A DNA stretch of 64,000 nt, taken from the NCBI GenBank assembly GCA_007115705.1, contig QXEO01000247.1:15445319-15509318 (forward strand), in the 5' to 3' direction. The notes below the pieces were generated by a model. It was not told the origin of the DNA. It saw nothing but the letters and a program-made list of their open reading frames with translations, and searched no databases. The DNA comes from Dactylis glomerata (Eukaryota > Streptophyta > Magnoliopsida > Poales > Poaceae). Within the stretch, counting starts at the first letter, position 1. Each line of letters starts with the position of its first letter. The translations under genes and the position numbers were made by a program. Shown here piece by piece: positions 1-12,015 of the stretch.

Positions 1-1400
1 ACACCTATTCCTTACCCTTGCAATAGTGGCTTGTTGATTAGCAGCAAAGCCTTTGGGAAACTTCTAGTGGAGTCAAAAACTCTAGGATTGGGAACACTCA
101 AAGAAAGTTTCGAAAATGCTTTCAAAAACCTTGGAGTAGTATGTACTCCACTGAAATGTTTTCAATTTTTTTTTGAACAAAGGTGGTTGATCATGGAGGA
201 AAAGAAGTGGTGGTTTTAAAAGAAAAGACATTGGTGATTATGTACTCACCCGGGGCAATTAACCCGTGCAACCACGATTACCCTGGTATGGACGGGGCTT
301 AGCTCATAGTGGTGGGCAACAGTGTAGTGGGCCCGCCAATAGGCTACCCGCCCGGAAGACACTATGGGTCTCCTGACGTGGCACTGGAGTTATGCTTGAA
401 CGTGGAGGTAGACTGCCAGGGTGTGCCGGGGAGGTACATACTCCATAGGGTAGATTCCCGTACTAAGGTGGATAAGAGAAAGGCTTTGATCGGGTGTTTG
501 TTGTGGCATATGATGTTATGCGGGGAAGATGCCCACACGATGAGTATCCAGATGATTGTGGGTAAAGTGTACAACCTTTGCAGAGTGTAAATCTATTCGA
601 ATAGCCGAGTCCTCGGTCATGGACAGTTGAACTGGCTGTTGCCTAACCCAATGTCAGGTTTTTGGTTTTACAAAAGTGTTTTCGGAAATGTGGAGAAAGG
701 TGCCGGACGGAGTACTCGGAGGGTACTACTGTGGCACGGTTATGGATCGGAGTACTTGCAGGGTACTACCGAAAGAATGGAGATGGTCATGTGCGATTGA
801 CCTGGATTTATAAAGGAAGGTGGTCATGTTTGATTGACCACCGGCTCTCACTTACACATGAGTTCCCCCCTTTCCTAGAGATTTTACTAAAAAGGTTTTT
901 AAAATGTTTTCTTTAATAAGGATATAGAGATGTCGTATGACATGCTATATCGACAAGAGAAACTATGATTAGTATAGAGCAAACTAGACTAGAGCCATTC
1001 ACCTTGCTACAGCCAAACAGCATGCAACTTGTTTCCCCTAAGATGGTTTGCGAGTACAATTCAAATGTACTCATGGCTTTGTCCCTAGCTATTAACTTGG
1101 TCAGACCTGGAGGAAGACTTCAATTGAAGACGGTGATGGGTATGTTGACGCCGGTGCAAACTAGGAACGTCTCCCAATCAGATTGCCTGTAGGGTAGTAG
1201 GCATGACGTGGGTCATCAATGCTGCTTGGTATCCGCTGCTTAGTTGTAAACTTGCCATGCGCGACATTATCAGTCTTGGTCATGTGACCAATTATAAGAC
1301 TTTATTTCGGTATTGTAATGGATGATGTAATTCTGTTATCAACTCGGATATGTGGATTCACGATACACTGATCATGGGATCGTGAATTGTATGCATATCG
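1..1400. other. Retroelement-like sequence without a recognisable domain
   Basis: I find no coherent protein domain here. The small open frames on both strands are short, overlap each other and do not resemble known families. The base composition and phrasing resemble gypsy LTR or untranslated sequence from grass genomes, but I cannot assign a family. The right limit is approximate, because the start of the adjoining LTR cannot be located from a single copy. Confidence 0.35.
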
Positions 1401-2199
1401 GGTATCCCGAAGTGGCAAACCGGGGTCCCCACAGCCAGGAGGCAGCTGCACCATAGGGCGGCGCGGCCTACCCCCTGGCCGCATCACCAGGTGGTGTGGG
1501 ACCCTGGTCCACCCTCTGACATTGCCCTTCCGCCTATAAATTCCCGTCGTCACAAAAACCCTAAGAGAGAGAACACTTTTCGACGAAACATACAGCAAGC
1601 CGCCGCCGTCGTCGACCCAAGATTTGGAGGGTCCAGAAGCTCTTCCCGGCACCCTGCCGGAGAGGGGAATCATCACCAGAGACCTTCTTCATCACCATGC
1701 GAGCCTCCGGAGTGATGCGTGAGTAGTCCACCACTGGACCATGGGTCCATAGTAGTAGCTAGATGGTTGTCTTCTCCTCCATGCGCCTGATGTCTAGATC
1801 TTGTGAGCTGCCTATCATGATCAACATCATCTTTATGTAATTCTACATGTTGTGTTTATTGGGATTCGATGAATATTGAGTACTATGTTAAGTTGATTGT
1901 TGATTTATCATGTCTATGTTATTTGTGATCTTCCATGCTCTCCGTTGCTAGCAGATATCTTGGCCAAGTAGATGCTAGTGACTCCAAGAGGGAGTATTTA
2001 TGCTCGATAGTGGGTTCATGCCTCTAGTAATCTGGGAGAGTGATAATAACTTCTAAGGTTTAGATGTGCTGTTGATACTAGGGAGAAAACAACAATCTTT
2101 TGTTCAACGATAATTGTATTGTTTACATTACACACTTTGCTTAAGGTGATAATCTATTGCTTGCAACTTAATACCCAATGATTGTTCAGATGATATTCG

Positions 2200-3845
2200 T
2201 GAAGGGATTATGCCCGAGAGGCAATAATAAAGTGGTTATTATCATATTCCATGTTTATGATAAATGTTTATTTCTCATGCTAGAATTGTATTAATCGGAA
2301 ACATTAATACATGTGTGATTAATAAACCAAAAGTTTCCTAGTAAAGCCTCTCTTTTATACTAGATCGTTGATTAATTGATGATCAAGGTTTCTAGATCAT
2401 GAACATTGGATGTTGTTAATAATGGGGTCATATCATTAGAAGAATGATGTGATGAACAGTCACACCCATAGTAAGAATAGCAATACGATCAAGTCATCAA
2501 GTTTCATTGCTACATCAAACTCATACGAAGTAGTTCTAATCCTTAGACCATGAGATCATGTTAATCACTGATACCAGAAGGGTACTTTGATGATATCAAA
2601 TGTCACACCGTAACATGGTGATTATAAAGGTTGATTTGGGTACTCTGAAAGTGTTAGTTGAGGCTCATGGATCAAGAGTGGGATTTGTCCATCCGGATGA
2701 TGGAAAGATATTCTCTGGGCCCTCTCGGTGATATTGCATTGACACCACTTGCAAGCATGCGACTAGGTCACGGGAATGCATTATCACAGAACGAGTAAAG
2801 AGACTTGTCGGGAACGAGATTGAACTAGGTATGGTTGATACCGAATGATCGGATCTCGGATAAGTAATAATATCGTGAGACAAAAGGAATTGACTATGTT
2901 CATTAATGGTTCACAGGATCACTAAATCATCGTCAAGTAAGTGGGAGTCGTCATAGATTTCCAGATCTCGCTGATGATTATTGATCTGAGAGGACTCTCG
3001 ATCATGTCCATATTATTCACGAACCGTAGGGTGACACACTTAAGGTTCGTTGTCGTTTTTGAGTGGATATGATACTCCGGTCGAATTACAGGACAACATG
3101 AGGGTTGTTTCAGAAAAGTGCCAAAACTGTTTTGGCATATCGAAATAACTCAAGGGTTTTTTGTTAATGTTTGCTAATTGATTGAATTAACAAATATTAA
3201 AGAAATAAAAATGTTTTATTAATTCAATTAGTGTGAGTTTTAATTAGCATGAATGTCATGCAAAATTAAAATGGGGGTTACCACCATGAAGAGGGGATAC
3301 CACCATGAAGAGGGGGTTACCACCATGAAGAGGGGGCTGCCACCTCCTCTCCTATAAAAGGAGCCTTCTTTTCCCTTTTCCCACACTTCTTGATCTCTCC
3401 CCTTCCCCGCATAGTTGCTGCCCAATATTCATCTCAGCTTAGCGAAGCTCTGCCGGATTTTTAGTTCGTAATTCATACACTTGGAGAAGTATGTGTTGGA
3501 GTATCCGGCGGATCCCTTCTTCCACTGCCCCGCTGGACCGAGGGCGTGGAGGAGACGACGACAAGCCGTACATGTGACCGAGTACGGAGGTGCCGCCGGT
3601 TGTGGCGCCTTGTACACGATCTTGAGATCGTCAAGTGAATGACTACGTCGACTACGTCCAGTGAACGACTATGTCGACTACGTGTATCTTCATCAAGTCT
3701 CCATCGACAACGTTTGTGCGGGAATGTAATCCCTGCTTCCGGACTTCGAGGGTTAGTTCTCCGTTGCTACCATCTCGTAGAGTTTTCTTGGCTAGTTTGT
3801 GTTCATGCGTAGGATTTTTTTGTTTTCCATGCTACGAACCCATCA
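2200..3845 (+). mobile_element. Solo LTR nested in the gypsy 5' LTR
   Basis: The 1646-bp insert begins TGAAGGG and ends CCCATCA, an imperfect terminal inverted repeat of LTR type. It is flanked by ATTCG (2195-2199) and ATCCG (3846-3850), a 5-bp target duplication with one mismatch. Host leader sequence continues on both sides. A TATA-like CCTATAAAAGG lies at about 3351. There is no internal domain or second LTR, so it is read as a solo LTR left by LTR-LTR recombination. The boundaries come from the TG/CA ends and the target duplication only. Confidence 0.6.
3273..3343 (+). repeat. About 20-bp minisatellite inside the solo LTR
   Basis: A unit reading roughly TTACCACCATGAAGAGGGGG is repeated three times in tandem, with a fourth degenerate start. 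It lies just upstream of the LTR TATA motif, in the position of U3 promoter repeats. Any enhancer role is inference. Confidence 0.75.
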
Positions 3846-4455
3846 ATCCGGTGGGTGGATTATTAGTCATAGATGCAGTTGGATTACGGTCTATGTATTA
3901 TATTGTAATGCCCAAGTGAATCTCATAGTGATCTTCATAACATGTACATGCATTGTTATGCATTCTTTATTTTGTCAATTGCCCAACTATAATTTGTTTA
4001 CCCAGCATGTTATATCTTTATGGAGAGACATCTCTAGTGAACTGTGGACCCCGGTCCATTCTTTTACATTCATATTACCATCTACTGCAAGCACTGATTA
4101 CTTTCCGCAAGCATTATTTTACTTTATTGCAAACAAAAACCTTTTTCCACACTATACGTCTAATCCTTTGTTATCAGCAAATCGGTGAGATTGACAACCT
4201 CACTGTAAGTTGGGGCAAATTATTTTGGTTGTGTTGAGTGCAGGTTCCACGTTGCTGTTGACACTGAAGCAACCACGCACCAGACTTTTCTGGCGCCTTG
4301 CCAAAGTCAGCTAGCAACAACCTTCATAAATGGTTTCTTTCTCCTACTGGTCGATTAAACCTTGGTTTCATACTGAGGGAAAACTTACTGATGTGCTCAT
4401 CATACCTTCCTCTTGGGGCTTGCCAACTAGTCCTGGAGACATCAAAGACTTTCTC

Positions 4456-4473
4456 TGGTGCCGTTGCCGGGGA
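4456..4473 (+). other. Primer binding site of the gypsy element
   Basis: TGGTGCCGTTGCCGGGGA closely resembles the TGGCGCC-type primer binding site used by Athila-like elements (usually assigned to tRNA-Asp), with one substitution. It starts 12 bases after the CATCA end of the LTR and about 170 bases before gag, which is the expected order. This site also fixes the LTR end. Confidence 0.6.
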
Positions 4474-4642
4474 GAAAGAGGATCTCTACAAGGGGAGTCT
4501 CTCACTTCCAATATTTTTTACTTAGTTATTGTTTTGCTTAGTTTATTTACTTTATTTTGTTTCCTTCTTGTTTATCAAAAATACAAAAAATTAGTTTCTT
4601 TTATAGTTGTTATTTTTGTTTATCTGTTTTAGTCTTGCTAGA

Positions 4643-6707
4643 ATGAGTACTCCTGAGAACCCCAAGTTGTGTGACTTTACTAGCACAAACAACAATGATT
4701 TCATCTGCACTCCTATTGTGCCACCTGCTCCTGAAGCAACTTTCTATGAAATTAAACCTGCTTTGTTAAATCTTGTTATGAAAGAGCATTTTTCTGGTGT
4801 TAGTACTGATGATGTTGCTACTCACCTCTATAATTTTGTTGAGCTATATGTGGGATGCAAAAGTATAGGGATGTAGATGGAGATATTATTAAGCTTAAAT
4901 TGTTTCCTTTCTCTTTGAGAGGAAGAGCTAAGGATTGGTTGCTATCTTTGCCTAGAAATAGTATTGATTCTTGGGTTAAGTGCAAGGATGCTTTTATTGG
5001 AAAATATTATCCTCCTGCTAAGATTATATCTTTGAGAAGTGATATTATGAAGTTTAAACAGTTTGATAATGAACATGTTGCTCAAGCTTGGGAAAGAATG
5101 AAATCTTTGATAAGGAATTGTCCCACTCATGGACTAACTACTTGGATGTTTATCCAAACCTTTTATGCAGGACTAAATTTTTCTTCAAGAAACATTTTGG
5201 ATTCAGCTGTTGGAGGCACCTTTATGTCCATCACGTTGGGCGCTACAACAAAGCTCCTTGATAATATGATGGTAAATTATTCTGAATGGCATACCGAGAG
5301 AGCTCCACAAGGTAAGAAGGTAAATTCTGTTGAAGAAACCGCTTCCTTGAGTGATAAGATTGATACCATTATGTCTATGCTTGTTAATGGTAAGGCACAT
5401 ATTGATCCTAATAATGTTCCTTTAGCCTCTTTGGTTTCTCAAGAAAAGCATGTTGATGTGATCTTCATTAGAAATAATAATTTCAACAACAATGCTTAAG
5501 GAATAATTTTGGTAGCAACAATTTTATGCCTTATCCTTCTAATAGTGACAATGGTTATTATGGTAGATCTAGAATGCCTAGTGAAGAACGGATTTTAGAA
5601 GTCAAAAGTGCTACTAATAACTTTATGCAAATGCAATATGAGCAGAATAAGTTGTTCACCAAAACCATGGAGGAACAATCTGCTTTGTTGAAGAATATTA
5701 TTCATCAACTTGAGAATTTAAATAAGGACATTCCTGGGTTGCAAGTTAAAATTTCAAATGATGAAACACGTATTTCATCATTGTCTGATGTGCAATCTTC
5801 CTTGATTAATAACATGGCTGCTAAACCTAATCCCTTTGCTGCTACTAATGCTATTCAAGTTAGAATTGATGATAATGTTAGGATGTTAGCAAAACTGCAT
5901 GCTAGGTGGGAAAGAAAAGATGAGATTGCTAGAAATATGACTAAAGTTTGTACTATTACCACCACTAGTGATGTTGTTTCAAATGCTAGCAAACCTCCTA
6001 CTTTGACTGGTGTAGAAAAAGTCTCCACTCCTTTTGCAAAATTACCTAAAACTACTGAAACTTTTTCTACTAAAAGTGCTAAAAAAATTCAGAGTTTGGA
6101 AGACAATGGTTCTACTACCTTTGATAGAAATGATTTTGATCTTGATGATTGCAATATCTCTGAAATAAATATGTTCTTACAAAAGCTTGCTAGAAGTCCC
6201 AATACTAGTTCTATGAATATGGCTTTTACACAATATATTACTAGTGCTCTCATGCAAATTAGAGAGGAGAAGTTGAAACTAAAAGTTTCTATTGCTAGAA
6301 AGTTAGAAGATGGTTGGGAGCCCATTATTAAGATGAAAGTGAATGATTTTGATTGTAATGCTTTATGTGATCTTGGTGCCAGTATTTCTGTTATGCCTAG
6401 AAAAATTTATGATATGCTTGGTTTACCACCGTTAGAAAATTGTTATTTGGATGTTCATTTTTCTGATATTGCTAAGAAGAAACCTTTGGGGAGGATTAAT
6501 GATGTTCTTATTATGGTTAACAATAACCTTGTCCCCATTGATTTCCTTGTTGTGGATATTGAATGCAATTCTTCTTGTCCAATTATTTTGGGAAGACCTT
6601 TTCTTAGAACTGTTGGTGCTATTATTGATATGAAAGAAGGCACCATTAGATATCAATTCCCACTCAAGAAAGTTATGGAACACTTTCTTAGAAACAGAAA
6701 AAGCTAA
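4643..6707 (+). pseudogene. gag-protease region of a Ty3/gypsy retrotransposon, two frameshifts
   Basis: This is the structural region of a retrotransposon. Segment one (4643-4876) starts at an ATG and reads into an N-terminal gag domain. A reading-frame change near 4855-4876 leads into the core capsid-like domain (to 5499), with the retrotrans_gag signature around GRAKDWLLSLP and FIGKYYPP. A second frame change near 5500-5525 leads to a 393-residue segment ending at 6707. That segment carries an aspartic-protease-like domain: DLGAS at about 6370 and ILGRPFL at about 6584, typical of Athila-group proteases. Both breaks make it a pseudogene. No zinc knuckle, reverse transcriptase, RNase H or integrase follows. 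The sequence passes directly into 3' non-coding element DNA, so the element is an internally deleted, non-autonomous derivative. Confidence 0.85.
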
Positions 6708-8763
6708 CTTTTGATTCTATCCTTAGAACAAGTTATGATGTTGATGCTTTTTCATTTGAAAATACTTGATTCTTACTTTCTGCGCCTAGCTCAAAGGTGT
6801 TAAAGAAAAGCACTCTTGGGAGATAACCCAATGTTTTATTTTCAGTACTTTTTCTTTTTGTTGAGTCTTGTAAGTTGTTACTACTGTAATGACCTCTCCT
6901 TGTCATTTTTATTTCGTTTTTGTGCCAATAATAGCCTCTAATTGGAAGAAGGTAAGATTTGGGGAAGTTGCTGTCCCAAAATAGATTTCTGTGCTTTGCC
7001 GTAAAAATTCGTGAAAATTCCCAGAACGTTGTTTTGATCTGCGATTTTTTGTGCACATGCCCCAGGTTATTATATAACTTTCATTAGTTTTGCACTTTTC
7101 GATTTGAGCAACAGAAGATTTTCGAAAAAATGGATCTTTACCTACTGTTCTATTTTGACAGATTTCTGCCACTATTTGCATTTGCCTCTTGATCTCTTTC
7201 TTTTTAGTTCTTTTGATCACGGAACTTTTGAGAGAAGTTGCTACAGTAGTTAATTTTTTAATGGGTGTTGTACTTGAGTTGAAATTGAACCAAAAAGTGG
7301 ATCTACTATCTTGCATAAACTAATGTTGCTAATGAGAATTGTGTGAAGTTTTGTATGAAGGAAGTTTTCAAGTGTAGGGAAAGGAGAATGATGAGATGAG
7401 ATGAAGTATAGACAAAAGCTCAAGCTTGGGGATGCCCATGTCACCCCAAGAAATTTCTAAGAGGTACAAGCGTCAAAGCTTGGGGATGCCCCAAGGCACC
7501 CCCTTCTTCATCAACAAAAATATCAGGTCATCTTTCAAGACACTATATTTTTATTGCATCATATCCTATGTATTTTTCTTGGAGCGTCTTTATTTTTTAT
7601 TTCAGTTTTCTTTTGTTTTGTTTTCTGCAAAAAATGGTTGGACCCCAACATATTTCTTTTGGAGAAGACACACTCCGTTTTCATTGCCTAGAACACTCTC
7701 GTTTTCATTTTTACTGTTCTGCGAGTGTTCTCTTTTTCTAGCACTGCATTTAGCTTTTGTTTTTGGCATGTATTTTTGTTCAGAACTTATTAGTTCTTTG
7801 TAGCTAGGTGTGTTTAGACCTCTGGTCTTGGTTGCTTTTCATCCTTAAGAGTTGTTTCAAATAGGTTGATTGGTGTTCGAAAAGAGTAAAATGTTTCATA
7901 CTTATAAGTGGTGCAAAAGGGAGCTTGTTTAGACTGTGGCTTAGACTTTAGCATGTCATTCTAGATATTATTTTGATTATATGCTTAGTAGTTATTGTTG
8001 TAGCATGACTTGTCTCAAATAACTGAGAGTGCTTAATGTGACTTTGAAAGAATCATGCGTTGTTTTTATCATATAGAAGCATAATATTGTGGTATTCTCC
8101 TTTGATGCTTTATTTGGGTTGACTTGGCACATGCTTACACCATGTTTTGACTATAAACCAGTCATCTCAAGCCTCTATGATCATTTGGTTTTTGACTTGT
8201 CATATCACTTTATGCTTTGGTCAATAATGTTTTGTCGCTATGCATGATTATGGCCGTTATTGCTCTCTTAGTTGGTCGCTCCCAGTCTTTTGCTAGCCTT
8301 CACCTGTACTGAGTATAAGCTCTACTCGTGCATCCAACTCCCAAAAACCAAAGTTATTTCAAAGAGTCCACTATAAATTCCTATGCATGGCATTTCAAAC
8401 CATTCCAAGCAAATTTTCATGTGCTACCTTTCAACACCTTCAAAATACTTCTCATTTTGTGACACTATTTTTAGCTCATGAGGACGTAGTGGTCGGGTTT
8501 GTTATCTTCCATATTGAATTAAGTACCCCTTGACTTGCATCCTTCATATGCTTGTCACTAATTTTGCAAGAGAGCTGGTCAGACCATTGTAACCTTAAAA
8601 AAAGGCACTCCTCCATGGTATGTGATTGTTGGTAGGCACCCGAAGGATTCGGTTAGCCATGGTTTATGAAAAGAAAAGTGGGGAGGATTGCCAAACTTTA
8701 TAAAATAGCATGCAAATGCCAACTTTTCAAGAACTCGGAACCGCTCTCAACTTGTTTAGTATG
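6708..8763 (+). mobile_element. 3' non-coding part of the gypsy element, truncated before its 3' LTR
   Basis: There is no coding domain. A GCGCCTAGCTC stretch near 6782, and two copies of an AAGCTTGGGGATGCCC motif near 7422 and 7476, are features I associate with the 3' region of grass gypsy elements. A purine-rich tract at about 8668-8686 could be the polypurine tract. No 3' LTR matching 1400-4444 follows. The element is cut by the next LTR, which starts at 8764. Confidence 0.55.
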
Positions 8764-9098
8764 TGACGAGGGTTAACTCAAAAAATGTCCAAGATGAAGG
8801 ACTTAGGATCAGGGGAATAGGGTGTCAGATGAACTCGAATGTAAAGATCAGTCAAACGAGTCATGTACTGAGAATAAATGTGGTGATGAACTTGGCTTAC
8901 TCTCAATCTGTCCCTGGTCGGCCTCTCATGGCCCCTATATATAGGTGGCCAGGTCTCAAGGAACCGGTCAGGTCCGATACATATTACAATGTTTGCATAC
9001 GACATTGACTCGTACTTCGACTATGACTATACTTGGGCCTATCTTAACGGGCCTCAGGGGTACACAAGTAACGGGCTCTACTAGCTATACCCTTGTCA
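8764..9098 (+). repeat. LTR of a second gypsy-type element
   Basis: The 335-bp segment begins TGACGAGGGT and ends ACCCTTGTCA, giving near-perfect terminal inverted repeats with TG...CA ends. A TATA-like CCTATATATAGG lies at about 8935. It is followed by about 1.3 kb of leader and then a gag-like ORF, which is the order expected for a 5' LTR on the plus strand. No partner LTR is in the window. Confidence 0.6.
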
Positions 9099-10383
9099 GT
9101 AGCCCCTGAGATTCTACCAGCACTGTAGATTCGGGTTGAATCTCAAATCTTCATATCTTTGACTTGATCAATCTTCGACTTCTTCTTCTCCCTGTACTCA
9201 ATTAAACAACTTTCATTATATTATCTTGCAAGGGGTTTTTGGTTAATAAGCCTGACAGCTCTGATGGATCAAGAGGCCAGTTAGCTGCCGGAGCAGATAC
9301 TTGTTACCTACTTCAAACTCAATCCCCTTGGACTTAAGTCTAGGACCTGGTCTAACCCATTCTTTTGCCGCATTTATGACTTACAAAGAAAGAGTTCCAG
9401 TAGTTCTCAGGGTACCCAGTGCGTCCACTGGGATTTTCTTCGCATCGTAGACACGAAAAGTTACTAGCAGAGCGCATCCAGGTGTGTATACTAGGCCGCA
9501 CAGGATGGATCCTGGGGTCTTACCTTCATGATCTGTTTCAATCACGGCATTCGGGTTTTGTCGCGATGACGCAACTCAAGAATCATGTCTTGTAATCGTT
9601 TTCAGCCTTGTTTGACTGTTTCAATATTGAAAATCTTCGGCTTGCCCAACATTTGACTAATATGAACTCCCTCACGATGGGAGAAACATCAATAAACAAG
9701 TCTTCTTTCGCCTTCATTATTATTCTTGGAAACTAAAATTTCATCGGGTGCGCGACCAGCGCTCCCAATGGGAGTAGCCCCCGAGGCTATATTCAAAAGT
9801 TTTTCGAGTATAGGCTCAAGTAAACTGTTTCCTTGCATCCTTCACATAGCTACTTGTTTTGCGTAATAATTTTGTCGGGTGCGCGCCTAGCGCTCCCGAT
9901 AGTAGTAGCCCCCAAGGCTATAGTCGAAAGTTTGTTTTTTCGGGTATAGACTCAAAGATAAGTTCTCCTTAACTGTGGCCTGTTAAAACTTTTCTTATTC
10001 GCCAGGTGTTTGATCAGCACCGAATGATTAGAGTAGCCCCCGAGGCTATTACTGTGTGTCTTGTAGGCGACCATAACCTTTGAATCGCGCCCTTACTTCT
10101 GAATTTTCGGCGACTTTTCGCTTGTAATGTCATTGACAGAATCACTCTCTGTGCAATTTGACTGGACGCTGACCGTTGCACATGGGCAATGCAGTAATTT
10201 CATAATTTCTGCCCGTTAGTGGGCTTGCCGCTTCCGCTTCGCGCGCCACGTCTCAGGAAGCTTTATAAGGGGGAGACCTTGGTTTTTACTGTTTACCAGC
10301 TCTCTGCTCCTCCACCGCCGCCATTGCTTCATCTTCCCTGCGCTCTTGAGTTTTCTCGCAGCCCCCGAGTGCATCCCCTCCGA
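9099..10383 (+). mobile_element. Leader of the second gypsy-type element
   Basis: Non-coding. It contains three or more degenerate copies of a GTAGCCCCCGAGGCTAT-like phrase (near 9101, 9773, 9905 and 10032), two of them preceded by TCGGGTGCGCG. I recognise this type of phrase from grass retrotransposon leaders. I could not identify a clear primer binding site directly after the LTR. Confidence 0.5.
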
Positions 10384-10728
10384 ATGCCCATGAAGAAGGT
10401 TGCGCACAAGGAGAAAATGATGAAGAAGAAGAGCGGCAGCGCGGCGACCAAGTGGGTTCCCTCTGAATTCAAGGAATCCGATCTGACCAAGGCTCAGAGG
10501 GAGGGTTTCCTCGTCGGAGCGGGGCCGATCGTCTTCCCTGGCACCGAACACATCCCTAAGCCCCCGAGCGGTTATCGGGTGATGTTTCTTGCTTTTCTCC
10601 TTCGCGGTCTTTCTCTTCCTGTCCACGAATTTCTTTGTGGGCTCCTCTTTGTTTATGGCGTGCAGCTTCACCAGCTCACGCCCAATTCCATTTTACACGT
10701 TGCCTGTTTCATCACCCTCTGCGAGTGA
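10384..10728 (+). pseudogene. Truncated gypsy-type gag-like ORF (Transposase_28 / PF04195 type)
   Basis: An ATG at 10384 opens a lysine-rich N-terminus followed by a domain resembling the plant 'putative gypsy type transposon' family. Its marks are a WVPSEFKESDL start, a central FLLRGLSLPVHEFLCGLL segment, and the characteristic LTPNSILHVACF and LCE near the end. In that family the protein continues for several hundred residues beyond this point. Here it stops at 10728 directly after LCE and the sequence changes character, so the ORF is 3'-truncated. The frame also extends upstream to 10219 without an ATG that I favour. The function of the intact family is not established beyond its association with gypsy elements. 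Confidence 0.7.
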
Positions 10729-12015
10729 CGGGAAGCACTTGTGAATCGCGAAAATATATAGGCGGTAAAATATCTTCCCCATTTCGCGGCCTTCGTGCCC
10801 AAAAAACCATTCCCTTCCTTTCGTCCAAACCCCAGGTGCTCCCTCGACTACACCGACGAACCCTCACTCCCGCCCCGCCGATGTTGCGCAGTCACTCTTT
10901 CGACGAGCCCCCCACCCCACCCCCACCCCCGACTCGCCTGTGATGACTGCGCTCCGCAGCTCCAGGCTCACCTAACTCCAGCTCCACCCATGCAGGCGAC
11001 TGAATGGCAACAAGGGAAGTGAGTTCATCCTGCCGTCCGCATCCCTATCTCTGGCCATTATAATCCTCATTTCCCTGGTTGATCTACCGCTCTGAACCCC
11101 ACAGGTGGGGGCCGGCATCGAGGAAGAAGATGACATAAATAGGGACGATCTTCGTTCGGATTTGGCCAAAGAAACCACACAACAAGGAGGGGATGAGAAG
11201 GAGGCCATCACCAAATCAATATCTAGGAATTCAACCCCTCCCAGCCCCAGGCTCCCATCGCCGATAGTCAACACATCGCCGATGGATGATCTCTTCCTCC
11301 ACCCTAGCCAGGGGCGTTGCTCTGGCCGCTGCTTGAAGACGCGACAACCTTACCACCCCAGCAGCTCTGCTACCGGCCTCCGGCGACCACCCCCTAGACC
11401 ACCGTTCGGTGGTTGGGTGCTGCCGCCACCACAGCGAGGGTCGGCGATAGCGGCGGCGTGAGGGACTGGCGAAGGGAGGGTCTTGGCGACGCTAGATGGG
11501 GAGTCCCTGGCGGCACCCTAGGGGCGCACGACGAGGGGTCGGACGCTCATATTTGGACTGACTAAAAAAATGTAAAGAACCGAGTGTTTCGAAAACTTTT
11601 ATCAATATAAAGAACTTGCAAAATTCTATGCAAAAAATATAAGGTTTACCAAAATATAACGGAACGGATGTAACCCCTAAACTAAAACCACGACAAGTAT
11701 TTTAGACTGGATGATGTAGTAGGAGTATATGCTAGTCGATGTGTGCATGGAAAACTCCCAATGGAGCTCGGGCGCCAGGGAGATTATTTGCAAGGAATAA
11801 AAGGGAAAGATCAATTGGCAAAGGAAAAGCTTTCGCCGACAACTCCGGCCATCACGCAGTAAAATTACCCCCCCCCCCCCCCACCCACCCACCCCACCCC
11901 CACCCCCACCCCACCGCGATGATCTGTGTTCTTGGTGAGCCAGATCTGCGAATTTCGGAGCTCGCGGTGGATGTCGCCTTCGAGGTCTCGGAAACGCCCT
12001 TCGTCGCCGCCGGCC
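10726..12015. other. Unassigned GC-rich flank upstream of gene A
   Basis: The sequence changes abruptly after the truncated gag ORF. An open frame at 11105-11461 (plus strand) is proline- and arginine-rich with no family I recognise. It could be a retroposon or gene 5' fragment, so I do not call it a gene. 11540-11700 is AT-rich and featureless to me. None of this matches the region upstream of A' or A'', so gene A has a different promoter environment from its near-identical copy. Confidence 0.4.
11866..11918 (+). repeat. C-rich (CCCA/CCCCA)n microsatellite
   Basis: A run of about 16 C is followed by CCCACCCACCCACCCC-type repeats, ending about 100 bases before the preferred start codon of gene A. 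The minus strand is correspondingly G-rich, with many runs of three or more G, so G-quadruplex formation is possible there. Confidence 0.9.

Larger units (their letters stand above)
1400..4444 (+). repeat. 3' part of the 5' LTR of an Athila-like Ty3/gypsy element, split by a solo LTR
   Basis: A TATA-like CCTATAAATT lies near 1531, followed by an AAACCCTAAGAGAGAG start-region motif near 1556. The sequence then matches the long 5' leader type of grass gypsy elements and runs to a CATCA end at 4444, just before the primer binding site. It is interrupted at 2200-3845 by another LTR; without that insert it is about 1.4 kb long. The left limit is uncertain because no second copy of this LTR lies in the window. 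Family membership rests on recognition of the leader, not on an alignment. Confidence 0.5.

Noticed and set aside
3671..4237. Overlapping 80-130 codon frames as genes
   Set aside because: They lie inside LTR and leader sequence and overlap one another without family similarity.
11105..11461. 118-codon plus-strand frame as a gene
   Set aside because: No recognisable domain, biased proline/arginine composition, and it lies between retroelement debris and a microsatellite; support is too weak.
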